This document shows, in pieces, positions 1 to 10,665 of a DNA stretch of 64,000 nucleotides. A program made the translations under genes and the position numbers. The notes below the pieces were generated by a model. The model ran no database searches and was not told the DNA's origin. It saw only the letters and a list, made by a program, of their open reading frames with translations. The number at the start of each line of letters is the position of its first letter. Within the stretch, counting starts at the first letter, position 1. The stretch is from Deinococcus sp. HSC-46F16 (GTDB lineage Bacteria > Deinococcota > Deinococci > Deinococcales > Deinococcaceae), in the NCBI RefSeq assembly GCF_024171495.1, contig NZ_JALJZW010000001.1, positions 682,001-746,000 of the forward strand, written 5' to 3'.

Positions 1-2
1 GG

Positions 3-389
3 GGCGAGCGGCCCCTCTTTGACGGAGGGGAGGGCGCGAGCGTGCGGACGGTCGCCCGGCAGACCGGACGGCCCCTCTTCGATGTGGCGCAGGAGGCTGC
101 CGCCGCCGTGGAAGCGGGGCAGCTCTCCCCCACCGGGCGATTTGCGTGGTTCAGCCTGCGGCTGCTGGCGGGGACCCGGCGCATCGGCACCTCGGCGATC
201 GCGGACGCGCTCGACGGCGAGCGCACCCTAGGCGACCTGACCGACCTGGGGCACTCGGTGAACGACCTGCGGGCCTACCTGTTGGCCGAGGTGCGGGCGG
301 GCCTGCGCTTTCCGGGCAGCGGCTGGGTGCTCCGCGACCTGATCTGGGAAGGGCAGCATCTGGGAGAGGGGCGGCCGAGCGACAACTGA
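3..389 (+). CDS. Hypothetical protein, possibly cut by the left window edge
   Basis: I do not recognise this family. The frame is open from the first bases of the window to a TGA at 387-389. The first usable start inside the window is a GTG at 42, which would give 115 residues, but the open frame upstream means the true start may lie outside. The protein is soluble-looking, with alternating helical segments and no membrane span or signal peptide. The pentapeptide RPLFD occurs twice, once before and once after the GTG at 42, which suggests that the upstream codons are also translated. It is followed by a 220-base gap before the HAD gene. Function unknown. Confidence 0.5.
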   Translation, partial: GERPLFDGGEGASVRTVARQTGRPLFDVAQEAAAAVEAGQLSPTGRFAWFSLRLLAGTRRIGTSAIADALDGERTLGDLTDLGHSVNDLRAYLLAEVRAGLRFPGSGWVLRDLIWEGQHLGEGRPSDN

Positions 390-597
390 GACAGTTGCCG
401 ACATGCCCCCTTCTCCCCGGAGGGCCTGGTTCGGGAGCTGGGGACGTGAGTGCACGTCTGTCAGTCCACGGCCGCCCGACAGCGGGGGCAAACTGGGCTT
501 CGCCACCCCCGCCGACCGGCCCCTTCTGGCGACGGCCGAGGGCCGGGGAGCCACGTCGCTCAAGGGGCGCTCAAGGCACCCGGCCTACCCCGGCGCC

Positions 598-603
598 TAC
601 GCT
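598..603 (+). promoter_or_regulatory. -10 element TACGCT of the HAD gene
   Basis: TACGCT lies 6 nt before the ATG at 610, so the transcript is predicted to be leaderless. No good -35 is visible. The 390-609 gap holds nothing else that I recognise. Confidence 0.5.
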
Positions 604-609
604 GGCGCG

Positions 610-1287
610 ATGACCCCACGTGACCTGCTCACTCCGGAACGCCTGCGCGGCGTTCTCCTTGACGTGGACGGCACCCTGGCCGACTCCAACCTCGCCCACG
701 CCCGCGCGTGGTCGGCGGCGTTGCGGGGCGAGGGCTTCGAGAAGACCCCCGAGGACATCTTCCCCCTGATCGGCATGGGCGGCGACAAGCTGGTCCCTGA
801 GCTGACCGGGCTGGACGCCGAGAGCGAACGGGGGCAGCGCCTGACGGACGGCTGGGTCCGGCATTTTCGGGAGCTGATACCCGACCTGCGCCCCACCCCC
901 GGCGCCCGCGCCCTGATCGAGGGCTTGCGGGCACGCGGCCTGCGGGTGGCCCTGGCGACGAGCGGCGAGGCCGAGATCGTGGACGCACTGCTGCGGCAGA
1001 TCGGCCTGGACGACCTGGAACTGGAGCGCGTCAGCAGCAGCGACGTGGAGAACAGCAAGCCCGACCCGGACCTCGTCCAGGCCGGGCTGCACACCCTGGG
1101 CCTGCCCGCCGGGGCCGCGCTGATGGTGGGCGATACCCCCTATGACGCCGAGGCCGCCCGCAAGGCCGGGGTGCCCTGCGTGCTGCTGCGCTGCGGCGGG
1201 CATCCGGGGGTGGAGGGGCATGACTCCCTCTACGACGATCCGCAGGCGCTGCTGGCGGCGCTGGACAAGGCTTTCCCGGTGGAGTGA
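610..1287 (+). CDS. HAD-superfamily phosphatase (phosphoglycolate phosphatase / beta-phosphoglucomutase type)
   Basis: A 225-residue soluble HAD hydrolase expected to remove phosphate from a small phosphorylated metabolite. Motif I is [10 protein letters not shown], with nucleophile Asp18 and acid/base Asp20. Motif II is Ser118 in ATSGE, motif III is Lys150 in SKPDPD, and motif IV is GDTPYDAE with Asp175 and Asp179. The helical cap between motifs I and II is the C1 type of phosphoglycolate phosphatases and beta-phosphoglucomutases. An ATG at 610 was chosen because it directly precedes the conserved N-terminus and has a -10 hexamer just upstream; the frame is open further upstream but reads as non-conserved sequence. 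The substrate cannot be told from sequence. The gene converges with htrA. Confidence 0.85.
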   Translation: MTPRDLLTPERLRGVLLDVDGTLADSNLAHARAWSAALRGEGFEKTPEDIFPLIGMGGDKLVPELTGLDAESERGQRLTDGWVRHFRELIPDLRPTPGARALIEGLRARGLRVALATSGEAEIVDALLRQIGLDDLELERVSSSDVENSKPDPDLVQAGLHTLGLPAGAALMVGDTPYDAEAARKAGVPCVLLRCGGHPGVEGHDSLYDDPQALLAALDKAFPVE

Positions 1288-1297
1288 AGACGGTACG

Positions 1298-1335
1298 GGG
1301 AGGGGGCCAAGGCGTCTGTGCCCTGGCCCCCTCCC
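1298..1335. terminator. GC-rich hairpin between convergent genes
   Basis: A perfect 12-bp inverted repeat (1298-1309 with 1324-1335) with a 14-nt loop lies between the convergent ends of the HAD and htrA genes. There is no clear T run, so it may work as a bidirectional terminator or as a 3'-end stabiliser. Confidence 0.55.
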
Positions 1336-1344
1336 ACTGTTCGG

Positions 1345-2583
1345 TTATTCCCCGCTCTCGGGCAGGGCGAAAGCTTGCAGCGGCACCGTCACCTCGCGCT
1401 GCTGGCCGCCGCGCTCCACGGTCAGGCGCAGGGTGTTCCCGATCTGCTTGCCGATCACCGCGCGGGGCAGGTCGGCGGCGTCCTCCAGCGGCTGGCCGTC
1501 CACAGCGACAATCACGTCGCCATCCAGCACGGGGTCCCCTCCCTGCACGGCGGAGGCGCTGCTGCCGCGCAGTCCAGCCCGCTCGGCGGGGCTGCCGGGG
1601 TAGACCTGAAGGACGACCGCGCCTTGTTCAGGCAGGCCCGCCTGCTCACGCTCCTCGGCGGTAAAGCTCGCCACGTCCCGGAAGCCGAGGCCCAGGGTGG
1701 GCGTCTGGACCTCGCCGCCGCGCTGGAGCTGCGGGAGAAGGCGGCGCACGGTGTCCACCGGGACCGCGAAGCCCACGCCCGCGCTCTGGCCGATGCCCCC
1801 GGTCAGAATCTGGGTGTTCACCCCGATGACCTGACCCGCCGAGTCCAGCAGCGGCCCGCCCGAGTTGCCGGGGTTGATCGCCGCGTCGGTCTGGATCACG
1901 TTCTGCTCGACCCCCTTGGCGCCCACCGGCACGGTGCGCTCCAGGCTGGAGATGATGCCCTCCGAGACGCTGAAGTCCAGCCCGAAGGGGGCACCCAGCG
2001 CGATGGCCTTGAGGCCGACCTCCAGCCCCTCCATCTGCCCCAGCGGGATCGGCCGGATGGCCTCGCGCGGCAGGCCCTCGGCGCGGATCAGGGCGAGGTC
2101 GAAGTCGGGGGCGCGGCCCACCACCTTCGCCGTGTAGGTCTGATTGCTCCCGTGCAGGCGAATGGTGATCTCGTCGGCGCCCTCCACGACGTGGTTGTTG
2201 GTCAGGATGTCGCCCTGCGCGTTCACGAAAAAGCCGCTGCCCGCGCTTTCCTGAGGACCCTGCTGGGGCAGCTCGAAGCCGAAGCGTTCCTGCAAGTCGC
2301 GCCGAAGCTGTGCCTGCGGACTGCTGTCGCCGCCCCGGTCGGTGACCTCGATATAGACCACGCCGTCCTGCCGGGCCTTGACGACCTGCACGGTGTTCGT
2401 CTCGGACTGGGTGCGGGCGCGGGCGGTATCGGTGGTGCTGGCCGTCCCGGAGGTGACGGGGGCGGACGTGGTGGGCAGGCTGCCCGTGACCTGGGCGCTG
2501 GTGCGTTCGGAGAGTTCGAAGCCCACAAAGGTACCCAGCGCGAGGGTCCCGGTCAGGGCCAGCAGGGAAAGGTTCTTCTTCAT
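1345..2583 (-). CDS. HtrA/DegP-family (S1C) serine protease with PDZ domain
   Basis: A 412-residue envelope protease of the trypsin-like HtrA/DegP family that degrades or refolds damaged exported proteins. Residues 1-30 form a short basic stretch and a hydrophobic segment, a signal peptide or signal anchor. Residues 35-65 are a Ser/Thr/Ala-rich linker. The protease domain carries the catalytic triad His131 (TNNHVV), Asp162 (DFDLALI) and Ser241 (GNSGGPL). A single PDZ domain follows from about residue 295 to 400. The ATG at 2583 has a -10-like CAGACT 6 nt upstream, and two direct repeats lie at the -35 position. Deinococcus genomes usually carry several HtrA paralogues, so no gene symbol is given. 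Confidence 0.9.
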   Translation of the reverse strand: MKKNLSLLALTGTLALGTFVGFELSERTSAQVTGSLPTTSAPVTSGTASTTDTARARTQSETNTVQVVKARQDGVVYIEVTDRGGDSSPQAQLRRDLQERFGFELPQQGPQESAGSGFFVNAQGDILTNNHVVEGADEITIRLHGSNQTYTAKVVGRAPDFDLALIRAEGLPREAIRPIPLGQMEGLEVGLKAIALGAPFGLDFSVSEGIISSLERTVPVGAKGVEQNVIQTDAAINPGNSGGPLLDSAGQVIGVNTQILTGGIGQSAGVGFAVPVDTVRRLLPQLQRGGEVQTPTLGLGFRDVASFTAEEREQAGLPEQGAVVLQVYPGSPAERAGLRGSSASAVQGGDPVLDGDVIVAVDGQPLEDAADLPRAVIGKQIGNTLRLTVERGGQQREVTVPLQAFALPESGE

Positions 2584-2589
2584 GGGGCG

Positions 2590-2620
2590 AGTCTGCCGCC
2601 CGGCGGTTACGCGGCGGTTA
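2590..2620 (-). promoter_or_regulatory. htrA promoter with tandem TAACCGCCG boxes
   Basis: On the minus strand the order is TAACCGCCG (2620-2612), 2 bp, TAACCGCCG (2609-2601), then CAGACT (2595-2590), 6 nt, and the htrA ATG. The two 9-bp repeats are spaced 11 bp start to start, one helical turn, and the upstream copy covers the -35 position. This is the geometry of OmpR/PhoB-type response-regulator boxes. An AAACGTTT palindrome lies just upstream at 2620-2627. Confidence 0.45.
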
Positions 2621-2639
2621 AAACGTTTCAGAGGGGCTT

Positions 2640-2789
2640 TAGAGCATTTGACAAAAGAAGATGTCCATCGAGTTGGTCTGGACGCCCCCTCACCTCAAGC
2701 TCTCGCAAGGCCCTCCCTGCAAGCCGTTCTGCGAGTCCCACGACGGGAGAGGGTCAGCACAGCACTCATTTCTTCTGTCAAATGCTCTA
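2640..2789. mobile_element. MITE with 21-bp imperfect terminal inverted repeats, TA-flanked
   Basis: The ends are TAGAGCATTTGACA at 2640 and TGTCAAATGCTCTA ending at 2789. They are perfect inverted repeats over 14 bp and match at 19 of 21 positions when extended. TA at each end looks like a target duplication of the IS630/Tc1-mariner type. The interior of about 105 bp has no transposase coding capacity, so it is non-autonomous. The right-end TA forms part of the stop codon of the neighbouring lipoprotein gene. Confidence 0.7.
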
Positions 2790-3320
2790 GAAGGGGAAGA
2801 AGGGCAGGTCACCCGCCGTGCGGCCCACAGTGGAATAGACGCTTCCCACAGGGTCCTTGAGATAATGCTGCTTGTCCCAGCCCCGCAACGCGCCTGTTTG
2901 ACAGACCTCGTCCGGAACCCCGTCCTGCGGTTCACAGACCACGCGGTGTTCCTGGCCGTCCAGCGTGCGGTGGATGCCCGTGGTCAAGCGCCCCACCGGG
3001 AAGATGTTGGCGCGGGCGAAGGCCGCTTGCAGGGCGGGGTCCTGCCGGAAAGCGGCGACTGTCAGCCCTTTCGCGACCAGCAGATCGGTCAGCAACGCCA
3101 AGCGCTCGGTGTCTCCCGTATTGGGCATGATCACGCTGACGGGTCCGGGCACCGCCCGCAGGGTGGGCAGCATCGCCTCGCAGTAGAGGTCGTCCCGGCC
3201 CAGGGCACACAGCCGCACGTACTCGCGGGCGTCCGACGGGGTACGGAGGTCCAGGCCCGCCTCGCACCCGCTCAGCACGAGCGCGAGGGCCAGGCCGCCC
3301 AGGGACAACGGGGAACGCAT
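2787..3320 (-). CDS. Putative lipoprotein of unknown function, 3' end in a MITE
   Basis: The product has 177 residues. The ATG at 3320 gives a short hydrophobic N-terminus ending in the lipobox LSGC, so the mature protein should be lipid-anchored through this cysteine. Upstream in-frame codons were rejected because they would place charged sequence before the signal. The rest is a mixed, cysteine-containing soluble domain that I do not recognise. Its TAG stop is made by the terminal TA of the MITE at 2640-2789, so the original C-terminus may have been truncated or replaced. A -10 TAGGCT (3326-3331 on the plus strand as AGCCTA) lies 5 nt from the start. Confidence 0.65.
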   Translation of the reverse strand: MRSPLSLGGLALALVLSGCEAGLDLRTPSDAREYVRLCALGRDDLYCEAMLPTLRAVPGPVSVIMPNTGDTERLALLTDLLVAKGLTVAAFRQDPALQAAFARANIFPVGRLTTGIHRTLDGQEHRVVCEPQDGVPDEVCQTGALRGWDKQHYLKDPVGSVYSTVGRTAGDLPFFPF

Positions 3321-3328
3321 GGCCCAGC

Positions 3329-4990
3329 CTACACCGACGCCGCGCTCGCCCGGCCCACCACCCGCCCGGAAAAGAGGCACCCTCCCAGGAAGGTCCCCTC
3401 CAGCGAGCGGTAGCCGTGCATCCCGCCGCCGCCGAAGCCCGCGACCTCGCCCGCCGCGTACAGGCCGGGGATGGGGTTGCCGCCGGGCCGCAGCACCCGG
3501 CCCTGGAGGTCGGTTTCCAGACCGCCCAGCGTCTTACGGGTCAGGATGTTCATGCGGACGGCGATCAAGGGGCCGTGGGCGGGATCGAGGAGGGGAGCGG
3601 GCGGCGCCACCCGGATCAGCCGCTCCCCGACAAGCGCCCGCGCCCCCCGCACCAGCGCGAGTTGGGGGTCCTTGCCCGCCCGGTTCACCACCTGCAAGTC
3701 CCGCTCGCGCACCTCCCGCTCGACCGTGGCGAGGTCGACGAGGTCCGCTCCCGTCAGGCGGTTCATCCCCGCGACGAGACCGGGCAGGTCGGAGGCCGTC
3801 ACGAAGTCCTCGCCGTGGTCGAGGAACGCCTGCACGGGGGCCTGCACCGCCCGTCCCACCCGGCCCAGGATGCGCCGCAGGTCACGGTCCGTCAGGTCGG
3901 GGTTCTGCTCGGAACCGGAGAGGGCGAACTCCTTTTTGATGATCGCCCGGTTGAGCAGGAACCAGGTGTAGGGGTAGCCCTGGCCCGTGATGTACGACAG
4001 CGTGCCCAGCGTGTCCGCGCCGGGGTAGTGGGGGTGCGGCAGCCGCCGCCCGGTCGGGTCCAGCCACAGGCTGCTCGGCCCCGGCAGCACCCGGATACCG
4101 TGGTGCGGCCAGACGGGGTTCCAGTTGCGCAGCCCCTCGGTGTAGTGCCACATGCGGTCGGGGTGAATCAGGCTGGCCCCCTGAGCCGCGACCTGGGCCT
4201 GCAACTCACCGTCCACATGCTGGGGCACTCCGCTGAGCAGGAAGGCGGGCGGCGGTCCCATCCGCTCAGCGGGCCAGTTGCGCCGCACCCGCGCGAGGTT
4301 GCCCCCCAGCCCGCCCGAGGTCACGACGACCGCGCCCGCCCGCAGCACGAAATCGTCCACGACGACGCGGGAACTGGCCTCGCCCCGGCCCACGTCCGAC
4401 GCCTCCAGCACGTCGCCCTGCACGCCCACGACGGCGCCGCCCTCTTCAATCAGGCCGCGGACTCGGTGGCGGAAGCGCAGGCTGATTCGCCCCGCCGCCG
4501 TATGCTCCTGCACCCGCCGCACGAACGGTTCCAGCACGCCCGGCCCGGTGCCCCAGGTGATGTGGAAGCGCGGCACCGAGTTGCCGGGACCGCCTGCCCC
4601 CTGAAACCCGCGCTCGGCCCAGCCCACCGCCGGGAAGAAGCGCAGGCCCATGCCGGTGAGCCAGCCGCGCTTCTCGCCCGCCGCGAAGTCCACGTAGGCC
4701 TCGGCCCAGGCTCTGGGCCAGTGGTCGTCGGGGCGGTCGAACCCCGCCGTGTTCTGCCAGTCGGTCCAGGCCAGCTCGCGCGAGTCGCGGATGCCCAACC
4801 GCCGCTGCTCGGGCGAGTCCACCAGAAAGAGGCCCCCGAAGGACCAGTAGGCCTGCCCGCCGAGGTTCTGCTGGCCCTCCTGGTCGAGCAGCAGCACCCG
4901 CCGTCCCGCGTCGGCACTTTCGGCGGCGGCCACCAGCCCGGCGAGGCCCGCGCCCACCACGATCACGTCTGCCTGCGTTTCCTGGGTCAC
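3329..4990 (-). CDS. FAD-binding dehydrogenase of the flavocytochrome c / 3-ketosteroid dehydrogenase superfamily
   Basis: A 553-residue FAD-dependent oxidoreductase. The N-terminal dinucleotide fold is VVGAGLAG (G13, G15, G18), followed by LLLDQEG at the end of the second strand and a GGQAYWSFGG loop, as in fumarate-reductase-like and 3-ketosteroid-dehydrogenase-like flavoproteins. The C-terminus has the second FAD contact region, GLYAAGEVAGFGGGGMHGY. The start is a GTG at 4990, preceded by AGGAGG at good spacing; this is one of the Shine-Dalgarno-led genes. No signal peptide and no haem motif are present, so it is probably cytosolic. The substrate is unknown: the family covers steroid, fumarate and other alpha,beta-desaturation or reduction reactions. 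Confidence 0.82.
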   Translation of the reverse strand: MTQETQADVIVVGAGLAGLVAAAESADAGRRVLLLDQEGQQNLGGQAYWSFGGLFLVDSPEQRRLGIRDSRELAWTDWQNTAGFDRPDDHWPRAWAEAYVDFAAGEKRGWLTGMGLRFFPAVGWAERGFQGAGGPGNSVPRFHITWGTGPGVLEPFVRRVQEHTAAGRISLRFRHRVRGLIEEGGAVVGVQGDVLEASDVGRGEASSRVVVDDFVLRAGAVVVTSGGLGGNLARVRRNWPAERMGPPPAFLLSGVPQHVDGELQAQVAAQGASLIHPDRMWHYTEGLRNWNPVWPHHGIRVLPGPSSLWLDPTGRRLPHPHYPGADTLGTLSYITGQGYPYTWFLLNRAIIKKEFALSGSEQNPDLTDRDLRRILGRVGRAVQAPVQAFLDHGEDFVTASDLPGLVAGMNRLTGADLVDLATVEREVRERDLQVVNRAGKDPQLALVRGARALVGERLIRVAPPAPLLDPAHGPLIAVRMNILTRKTLGGLETDLQGRVLRPGGNPIPGLYAAGEVAGFGGGGMHGYRSLEGTFLGGCLFSGRVVGRASAASV

Positions 4991-5078
4991 CTTGAACCCT
5001 CCTGTGGGCAAAGAGAAGGACACCCGGCACGCGGTGAGGCGGGGCGGGTGTCCAGACGGGGATGAAAGGGCGGAGGGC

Positions 5079-5482
<404 letters not shown>

Positions 5483-5500
5483 GAAATCAGCATAGGGCAC

Positions 5501-5508
5501 ATTCTATA
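5501..5508 (-). promoter_or_regulatory. -10 region TATAGAAT of the S1-domain gene
   Basis: Read on the minus strand, this is a near-consensus extended hexamer about 32 nt upstream of the start. It leaves a short leader with the GGAGG ribosome-binding site. Confidence 0.5.
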
Positions 5509-5559
5509 CCACGCCCGCCCCGACATGTGCCGAGTGTGAAGCTCCCCCATCTGTGCGAG

Positions 5560-5565
5560 TAGAGT
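5560..5565 (+). promoter_or_regulatory. -10 element TAGAGT of minC
   Basis: It lies 8 nt upstream of the ATG at 5574 and supports that start over the in-frame GTG at 5553, which would lie upstream of the transcript start. Confidence 0.45.
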
Positions 5566-5572
5566 GGGCGCC

Positions 5573-6182
<610 letters not shown>

Positions 6183-6248
6183 GCCGGGGCAGACCCGCCG
6201 GGGCCTGGGCATGAGCGGAGGCTCTAGGCCCACGCCTCCCGGCGGGAC

Positions 6249-6254
6249 TACCCT
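6249..6254 (+). promoter_or_regulatory. -10 element TACCCT of the alpha-glucosidase gene
   Basis: It lies 7 nt before the ATG at 6262. It argues against the in-frame GTG/ATG codons further upstream at 6211. Confidence 0.45.
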
Positions 6255-6261
6255 GGGCGGC

Positions 6262-7875
6262 ATGACACAGCCTTCCTCCGGCCAGCAGCCCGGCGAACTG
6301 AAGTGGTGGCAGCGCGGGATCATCTACCAGATCTACCCCCGGTCCTTTCAGGACGATTCCGGCGACGGGGTGGGCGACCTGCGCGGGATCACCCGGCGGC
6401 TGCCACACGTCGCCTCGCTGGGAGTGGAGGCGGTGTGGCTCTCCCCCATCTTCGTGTCGCCCATGCGCGACTTCGGGTACGACGTGGCCGACTACTGCGA
6501 CATCGACCCGCTGTTCGGCACCCTGGAGGACTTTGACGTGCTGGTGGCCGAAGCGCACCGCCTGGGCCTGAAGGTGATGCTGGACTACGTGCCCAACCAC
6601 ACGTCCAGCGACCATGCGTGGTTTCGGGCAGCGCTGACGGGACGCGGGAGCGCGAAACGGGACTGGTACGTCTGGCGTGACCCGGCCGAGGGCGGCGGCC
6701 CCCCCAACAACTGGAAGTCGCACTTCGGCGGCCCGGCGTGGACGCTGGACGAGGTGAGCGGGCAGTACTACCTCCACCAGTTCCTGCCGTCGCAGCCGGA
6801 CCTCAACTGGGCGAATCCCGACGTGCGGGCCGCGATGCTGGAGGTGCTGCGCTTCTGGATGCGGCGGGGCGTGGACGGCTTCCGGGTGGACGTGCTGAAC
6901 CTGCTCGCGGAGGACGAGCGCTTTCTGGACGAGCCCCGCAACCCCGAGTGGCGCCCCGGCATGATCGAGTACGCGCAGACGCTGCACATCTACACCAACG
7001 ACCAGCCCCAGACCCTGCGCTACGTGCGGATGATGCGCGAGGTGCTCGACGAGTTCGAGGACCGCATGATGGTGGGCGAAATTTACCTTCCCACCGAGCG
7101 GCTGCTGCGCTACAGCGGCACGCCCCAGGAACCGCTCGCGCACCTGCCCTTCAACTTCCACCTGATCCTGACGCCCTGGGACGCCCGCGAGATTCGCGCC
7201 TTCGCGGACGGGTATGACGCCGCCTGCCGGGAGGCGCAGTCCTGGCCCAACTGGGTGCTGGGCAACCACGACCAGCACCGCTTCAAGACGCGGGTGGGGG
7301 CGGCGCAGTACCGGGTCGCCCAGACGCTGCTGCTGACCCTGCGCGGCACGCCGACCGTCTACTACGGCGACGAGATCGGCATGGAGAACGTCCCCGTCCC
7401 CTTCGAGCAGATGGTGGACCCGGCGGGCCTCCAGCAGCCGGACGTGCCCAGCGCCAGCCGCGACCCCGAGCGCACGCCGATGCAGTGGGACGCTTCTGCG
7501 AACGCGGGCTTCGCGCCCGAGAGAGTCACCCCCTGGCTGCCGGTCGCCGAGAACTTCCGCGAGGTCAACGTCGCTGCGCAAGAGGCCGATCCCGCGAGCG
7601 ACCTCCACTATTTCCGGGCGCTGACCCGGCTGCGGAGTGAGCATCCGGCGCTGGTAGGCGGCGAGTACCGCTCGCTGGAGACCGGGCACGCGGACGTCTT
7701 CGCCTTCGAGCGCACGCAAGGCGGGGAGCGGCTGGCGGTTCTGCTGAACTTCGGCCCGGAGACGCGGGAACTGGACCTCGGTTCCGGCGAGACGCTGCTG
7801 AGCAGCCTGGGCGACAGGCCGCAAGTGGGAGCAGAGCTGCGGCCCAACGAGGCGCGGGTGGTGCGGCTGGCCTGA
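6262..7875 (+). CDS. GH13 alpha-glucosidase / oligo-1,6-glucosidase family
   Basis: A 537-residue cytosolic GH13 glucosidase that hydrolyses alpha-linked gluco-oligosaccharides from the non-reducing end. The order of conserved regions is WWQRGIIYQIYPRSF (16-30), DYVPNH (108-113), the nucleophile Asp210 in GFRVDVLN, the acid/base Glu273 in MVGEIY, and Asp337 in LGNHDQHR. The length and the QPDLNWANP segment fit the oligo-1,6-glucosidase/maltase subfamily rather than alpha-amylase. There is no signal peptide. The exact linkage preference (alpha-1,4, alpha-1,6 or trehalose) is not decided by these motifs. Together with malQ at 11.6 kb and the amylase at 20.2 kb it suggests alpha-glucan use. Confidence 0.88.
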   Translation: MTQPSSGQQPGELKWWQRGIIYQIYPRSFQDDSGDGVGDLRGITRRLPHVASLGVEAVWLSPIFVSPMRDFGYDVADYCDIDPLFGTLEDFDVLVAEAHRLGLKVMLDYVPNHTSSDHAWFRAALTGRGSAKRDWYVWRDPAEGGGPPNNWKSHFGGPAWTLDEVSGQYYLHQFLPSQPDLNWANPDVRAAMLEVLRFWMRRGVDGFRVDVLNLLAEDERFLDEPRNPEWRPGMIEYAQTLHIYTNDQPQTLRYVRMMREVLDEFEDRMMVGEIYLPTERLLRYSGTPQEPLAHLPFNFHLILTPWDAREIRAFADGYDAACREAQSWPNWVLGNHDQHRFKTRVGAAQYRVAQTLLLTLRGTPTVYYGDEIGMENVPVPFEQMVDPAGLQQPDVPSASRDPERTPMQWDASANAGFAPERVTPWLPVAENFREVNVAAQEADPASDLHYFRALTRLRSEHPALVGGEYRSLETGHADVFAFERTQGGERLAVLLNFGPETRELDLGSGETLLSSLGDRPQVGAELRPNEARVVRLA

Positions 7876-7926
7876 GCGCTGACCAGCCCCTACCGTCACA
7901 CCCTCTCCCCCAGCCCAGGTCCGGTT

Positions 7927-7932
7927 TATGCT
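7927..7932 (+). promoter_or_regulatory. -10 element TATGCT of the phage-holin-family gene
   Basis: It lies 6 nt upstream of the ATG at 7939, giving a predicted leaderless start. Confidence 0.45.
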
Positions 7933-7938
7933 CCGGGC

Positions 7939-9163
<1,225 letters not shown>

Positions 9164-9170
<7 letters not shown>

Positions 9171-10243
9171 CCCTCGACGAGTTGCTGCGCGAGATGGTCT
9201 CCCGCCGGGCGTCGGACGTGCACCTTCAGGTCGGCAGTCCCCCGGTCGGAAGGCTGAACGGGGGGCTGATGCCTTTCGGCGATGCGGTGCTGATGCCCGC
9301 CGACACCTCGGCCCTCGCGCAGGCGATCCTCTCGCCGGACCAGTGGGAGGACGTGGGCTACGGGCAGGAGATCGACCTCGCCTACAGCGTGCCGGGGCTG
9401 GGGAGATTTCGCTGCAACGTCTTCAAGCAGCGCGGAGTGGTGGGCATCGTGATGCGGACGGTGAACGAAACCATTCCCAGTTTCGACACGCTGGGCCTGC
9501 CCGCCGACGTGCTGCGCTCGCTGGCCGACGCGCCGCGCGGCCTCGTCCTCGTGACCGGGCCGACCGGCAGCGGCAAGAGCACCACCCTCGCCGCGCTGAT
9601 CGACCACATCAACCGCACGCACGCCCGGCACATCATCACCATCGAGGACCCCATCGAATACCTGCACCGCCACGGCAAGAGCCTCGTGGTGCAGCGCGAG
9701 ATCGGCCCCGACACCCGCGACTTCCGCACCGCGCTGAAGTACGCCCTGCGGCAGGACCCCGACGTGATCATGATCGGCGAGATGCGCGACAAGGACACCG
9801 TGGAAGCGGCGCTCTCGGCCGCGCAGACCGGGCACCTCGTGCTCTCCACCCTGCACACCCAGGACGCCATCCGCAGCGTGAACCGCATCATCGACTTTTT
9901 CGCCCCCCACGAACGCGACCAGGTGCGGGTGCAGCTCGCGGAGTCGCTCGTCGGCATCGTGAGCCAACGCCTCCTCGCACGGGCTGACGGGGCGGGCCGG
10001 GTGCTGGGGACCGAAATCCTGCTCAACACGCCGCTGATTCAGGACTACATCAAGGACGAGGACAAGACCCCGCTGATCAAGAGCGCCCTGATGGAAGACA
10101 ACATCCGGGGCATGCAGACCTTCGACCAGCACCTCGTGCAGCTCTACCAGCACGGCCTGATCCACATGGACGAGGCGCTCGCGGCGGCGACCAGCCCGCA
10201 CGAGGTCCGGCTGATGGTGACGCGGGCGGGGGCAGGGTTCTGA
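9164..10243 (+). CDS. pilT: Type IV pilus retraction ATPase PilT
   Basis: A 359-residue hexameric cytoplasmic ATPase that powers pilus retraction, twitching and DNA uptake. Walker A is GPTGSGKST (132-140), Walker B is VIMIGEMRD (201-209), and the His box TGHLVLSTLHT is at 222-232. The C-terminus keeps the retraction-type AIRSVNRIIDFF region. It starts with GTG inside the last codons of panC, a 7-nt overlap, so the two are translationally coupled although unrelated in function. No other pil genes are adjacent. PilU is a possible alternative, but length and motifs favour PilT. Confidence 0.93.
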
Positions 10244-10452
10244 GCGGGACAGAGGACATCGGGGCTGAACGTCGGCGCAAGCAGATTTCATGCCGACAGC
10301 CGCCACAATGAGGATGCAAGAATTGTTTTGAACTGGGTTCAGCAACCTCTGGCTCCGGCTTCTAAGCTGTGCTTATCCACAGCAACCCAGCTTCACTGCG
10401 TGTGCGCCTTTCAGACACAGTCGGCTTATTCCTACTTCTCAGGAGGGAAGAT

Positions 10453-10665
10453 ATGAAGAAGGCTGCTCTTTCACTGTTCGCCGCTGCCCTCCTGTTCCCT
10501 TCCAACGCCGACGCCCAGGCCCGAACATGGACGACAAGGGATACCTCGTGCTTCCTCTTCTGCATCACCACGGTGCGCGTCTGGAGCGATGATGGGTCTG
10601 GCACCGTGAGCGGAATCAGACTTGTCTCTTCGCGCACGTTCTTCTCCTGGGAACGCCCGGATTAA
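10453..10665 (+). CDS. Small secreted peptide of unknown function
   Basis: The product has 70 residues: a clear signal peptide (MKKAALSLFAAALLFPSNADAQA) and a mature part of about 47 residues with a CFLFC pair and aromatic residues at the end (FFSWERPD). The start is supported by AGGAGG 5 nt upstream of GAAGATATG. The in-frame ATG at 10369 was rejected because it would bury the signal sequence. I know no family for it. The base composition is lower in GC than its neighbours, and it lies between two poorly coding stretches, which may indicate recent acquisition or a fast-evolving secreted factor. Confidence 0.6.
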   Translation: MKKAALSLFAAALLFPSNADAQARTWTTRDTSCFLFCITTVRVWSDDGSGTVSGIRLVSSRTFFSWERPD

